A DNA stretch of 64,000 nt from Phycisphaerae bacterium (GTDB lineage Bacteria; Planctomycetota; Phycisphaerae; Phycisphaerales; UBA1924): positions 572,084-636,083 of the forward strand of contig JAUILU010000002.1 of NCBI GenBank assembly GCA_030432905.1, given 5' to 3'. How positions within the stretch are numbered: position 1 is the first letter of the stretch; every line of letters begins with the position of its first letter. Below, piece after piece: positions 62,160 to 64,000 of this stretch. The position numbers and the translations under genes were made by a program. A model generated the notes under the pieces. It had not been told where the DNA came from. It ran no database searches and saw nothing but the letters and a program-made list of their open reading frames with translations.

Positions 62160-62900
62160 GTGCCCACCGCCGAACTGATTTTCTGGCTCGTCGCCCTAGC
62201 CGCGGCTCTCGTTCTGTTTGGATTCGCCGCCCGCGCTCTCTGCGACAACCCACGCAACGACCCGATCTACGGCCTCGTCTACCGCGCATGCCGCGTCTAC
62301 ACACGCCTCATGCACAAACCAACCTACACGGGCATCGCCAACATCCCGCCCGTTGACGGCAAGCCCACACTCTTTGTCTGCAACCACACCGCCGGCGTCG
62401 ATCCCGTGCTCGTGCACCTTGCCAGCAAGCACGACACACGCTGGATGATGGCTAGCGACATGCGTGCCCCACGCTACGAAACGTTCTGGAACTGGATGCG
62501 CATCATCGACGTCGATCGCACGAACGGCGACCCCGCCTCTGCGCGCGAGGCGCTCCGCCACCTCGCACAGGGCGGCTCCGTCGGCATCTTCCCCGAAGGC
62601 GGCCTCGAACGCCCGCCGAAGCAGCTCATCACTTTCATGCCCGGCGTCGGCCTGCTGATCAAAAAATCCAAGGCCCGCGTCGTGCCCGTTTTCATCGACG
62701 ACACGCCGCAGGTCGATCCCGCGTTCGCAAGCCTCTGGCACCCGAGCCAGTCGAAGGTAACGTTCTACCCGCCGATCGACTACGCAGAGTCGGGCCTCTC
62801 CGCCAAGGACATCACGCAAGACCTCTTCGATCGCTACAAAGCGTGGACGGGTTGGCCAACAAACGAGAGCCCGAGGACCCTGCTCGAAGATGTCGCCTAA
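62160..62900 (+). CDS. 1-acyl-glycerol-3-phosphate acyltransferase (PlsC-like)
   Basis: This 246-residue membrane-bound acyltransferase has an N-terminal helix (AELIFWLVALAAALVLFGFAA), the HX4D motif in CNHTAGVDPV, the glycerol-phosphate motif GGSVGIFPEGG, and a late KARVVPVFI. It should acylate lysophospholipid or a related acceptor. The start is GTG at 62160. It ends three bases from the convergent peptidase gene. Confidence 0.85.
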   Translation: MPTAELIFWLVALAAALVLFGFAARALCDNPRNDPIYGLVYRACRVYTRLMHKPTYTGIANIPPVDGKPTLFVCNHTAGVDPVLVHLASKHDTRWMMASDMRAPRYETFWNWMRIIDVDRTNGDPASAREALRHLAQGGSVGIFPEGGLERPPKQLITFMPGVGLLIKKSKARVVPVFIDDTPQVDPAFASLWHPSQSKVTFYPPIDYAESGLSAKDITQDLFDRYKAWTGWPTNESPRTLLEDVA

Positions 62901-64000
62901 CCGCGCGCCTTGATGAGTTCGCGGATGCGTTCGAGCCGTTCCTTGTGCTGGGGCCGATCCGGTTCGAGACGGACGAGCGCGTCGAGGTGCCGTTCCGCAT
63001 CGACAAACTTCCCGGCAACGAGCGCCACCCTCGCGGCAAGCTCGCGCTGGTCCGCGTCATAGGGCGCGATGCTCACCGCGCGCTCGGCCTTGTCGAACGC
63101 AAGCTCTTTCTCGCCCGATTCCGCGTACCGCTTGGCGAGCGAAGCCGCGTAGGCGGGGGTGTACTGCGCGCGCGCATCGAGAAACTCGAGATGATGGTTC
63201 GCCTTGGTCTGCAGCTCTGGGTCGTCCTGCTCGAGGTAGTACTTCGAGAGCAAGCGATGGGGCTCTTCCGCGACCGGCACCGCCTCGGCCCACTCTTCGA
63301 GCAGGTCCAGAGAGTCAGTCGATCTCACCCAGTCATCGGTCGAGAGCATGAGTTCAACCGCGGTCTCTGTGCCGCGCGCCTCGGTATCCGTGTGCAGCAC
63401 GCCCCAGGCCTCGGCTTCTTCGAACGCCCACTCCTTGAACTCCTCAAGGAACTGCTCGCTCGTCACACCGAGCTCGCTCGGCATCGCCTCGTCCTCGGTC
63501 CGACCCTGCGCGTACGCGTCCATCAGCTTCAGCGGCGCATCGTTGCCGAACCGCTCGACCATGAACTCGTACATCCAGTGCCCCTGCGCGTACGCCTGAG
63601 TCCGATCGGTCGGCGTCTTGGGGCGCGTGAACATGATGTTGATCTGCTTCATGTCGAACAGGCCGTCGCTCTCGAGCTTGCTCGCGAGCAGCCTGCACAT
63701 CCGCTCATCGCGCGGCGCATCTTCGAGGTACTGCGCTGCTGCTTCTGTGAACCAGTGGGGGAGCCTGTTCTTCGTCCTGCTCAGCGTCACCGTATGAACG
63801 TACTCGTGCGCGATGACCCGGCGCCAGTCGTAGTACCCGACTTTGTGCCCGGGGCCGGCGCGGGGCACCTCCATCGCGATCACCGGGCCGGTCGAGGCCG
63901 CGATCGTGTGAATCTGCGGCATGCCCGCGATGCGCACCGCGAACCACGCGTGGTTGGGCATCAACTCGATTACAGTTTTCTGCGCAGGCTCGTGGTCGAT
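62897..64000 (-). CDS. HExxH metallopeptidase-like protein with TPR-like C-terminus (N-terminus cut by window edge)
   Basis: The frame is open through the window edge at 64000, so the N-terminus, possibly with a signal peptide, lies outside. About 367 residues are visible. HEYVHTVTLS with WFTEAAAQYLED downstream resembles the gluzincin zinc site of the 7922-9103 protein. The segment near FMVERFGNDAPLKLMDAYAQ follows. The C-terminal about 150 residues are helical repeats (LLEEWAEAVPVAEEPHRLLS, KYYLEQDDPELQTKANHHLE) resembling TPRs. The family is probable; the substrate is unknown. Confidence 0.72.
   Translation of the reverse strand: MDHEPAQKTVIELMPNHAWFAVRIAGMPQIHTIAASTGPVIAMEVPRAGPGHKVGYYDWRRVIAHEYVHTVTLSRTKNRLPHWFTEAAAQYLEDAPRDERMCRLLASKLESDGLFDMKQINIMFTRPKTPTDRTQAYAQGHWMYEFMVERFGNDAPLKLMDAYAQGRTEDEAMPSELGVTSEQFLEEFKEWAFEEAEAWGVLHTDTEARGTETAVELMLSTDDWVRSTDSLDLLEEWAEAVPVAEEPHRLLSKYYLEQDDPELQTKANHHLEFLDARAQYTPAYAASLAKRYAESGEKELAFDKAERAVSIAPYDADQRELAARVALVAGKFVDAERHLDALVRLEPDRPQHKERLERIRELIKARG

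Overview
The window is GC-rich, densely packed bacterial chromosome with no phage, insertion sequence, CRISPR array or rRNA. Gene content points to a free-living Gram-negative bacterium. The mix of genes (glutaminyl- and asparaginyl-tRNA synthetases together, secreted squalene-cyclase-like repeat proteins, secreted HExxH peptidases, an ATP-type PEP carboxykinase, an EF-G-like paralogue, LysM/L,D-transpeptidase, TolC) suggests a planctomycete, perhaps of the Phycisphaerae. That placement is inference, not proof.

Layout. 1-5.6 kb: 5' part of dnaB (-), pdxH (+), then a leftward pair rlmN and an unusual alpha/beta-hydrolase/ATP-grasp membrane fusion. 5.6-15.8 kb: a DUF1801-type protein, asnS, a low-GC islet with a probably truncated ORF, a secreted HExxH peptidase, a tail-anchored acidic repeat protein, rsmE coupled to a secreted prenyltransferase-repeat protein, an M32 carboxypeptidase, a class V aminotransferase and a small unknown. 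15.9-24.8 kb: EF-G-like GTPase, methyltransferase, gltX coupled to a pentapeptide-repeat protein, an Old Yellow Enzyme, and glnS behind a remarkable leader. 24.8-28.2 kb: a compact pqiA/pqiB-like pair, a DUF1272 protein, a PfkB kinase and a methyltransferase in one rightward run. 28.2-41.9 kb: Deg9-like protease, glutamine amidotransferase, HhH glycosylase, zinc-ribbon protein, sulfotransferase, carB, glmS, CPA2-like membrane protein, GNAT acetyltransferase and a TolC-family lipoprotein. 42.2-51.9 kb: GH35-like protein with an HD hydrolase, then the leftward block pckA-tpiA-secG-yicC-APH kinase-PDZ protein. 52-64 kb: tRNA-His, a PAS/GAF sensor with a decayed kinase core, a PilZ/pseudo-receiver protein, gyrB, a LysM L,D-transpeptidase, rarA with 5-FTHF cyclo-ligase, a PlsC-type acyltransferase and a second secreted peptidase cut by the window edge.

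The most notable signal is upstream of glnS. A strong promoter-like pair (TTGACT, 17 bp, GATACT) is followed by a 20-codon ORF with five glutamine codons, all CAA, while every Gln codon I could find in glnS itself is CAG. Next comes a 10-bp stem with a T-rich tail, and then glnS. This has the anatomy of a ribosome-mediated transcription attenuator sensing charged tRNA-Gln. Other points worth a second look are the hydrolase/ATP-grasp fusion, the GH35-like protein lacking the usual catalytic motifs, two signalling proteins with eroded phosphotransfer residues, and convergent gene pairs that almost all abut or overlap.
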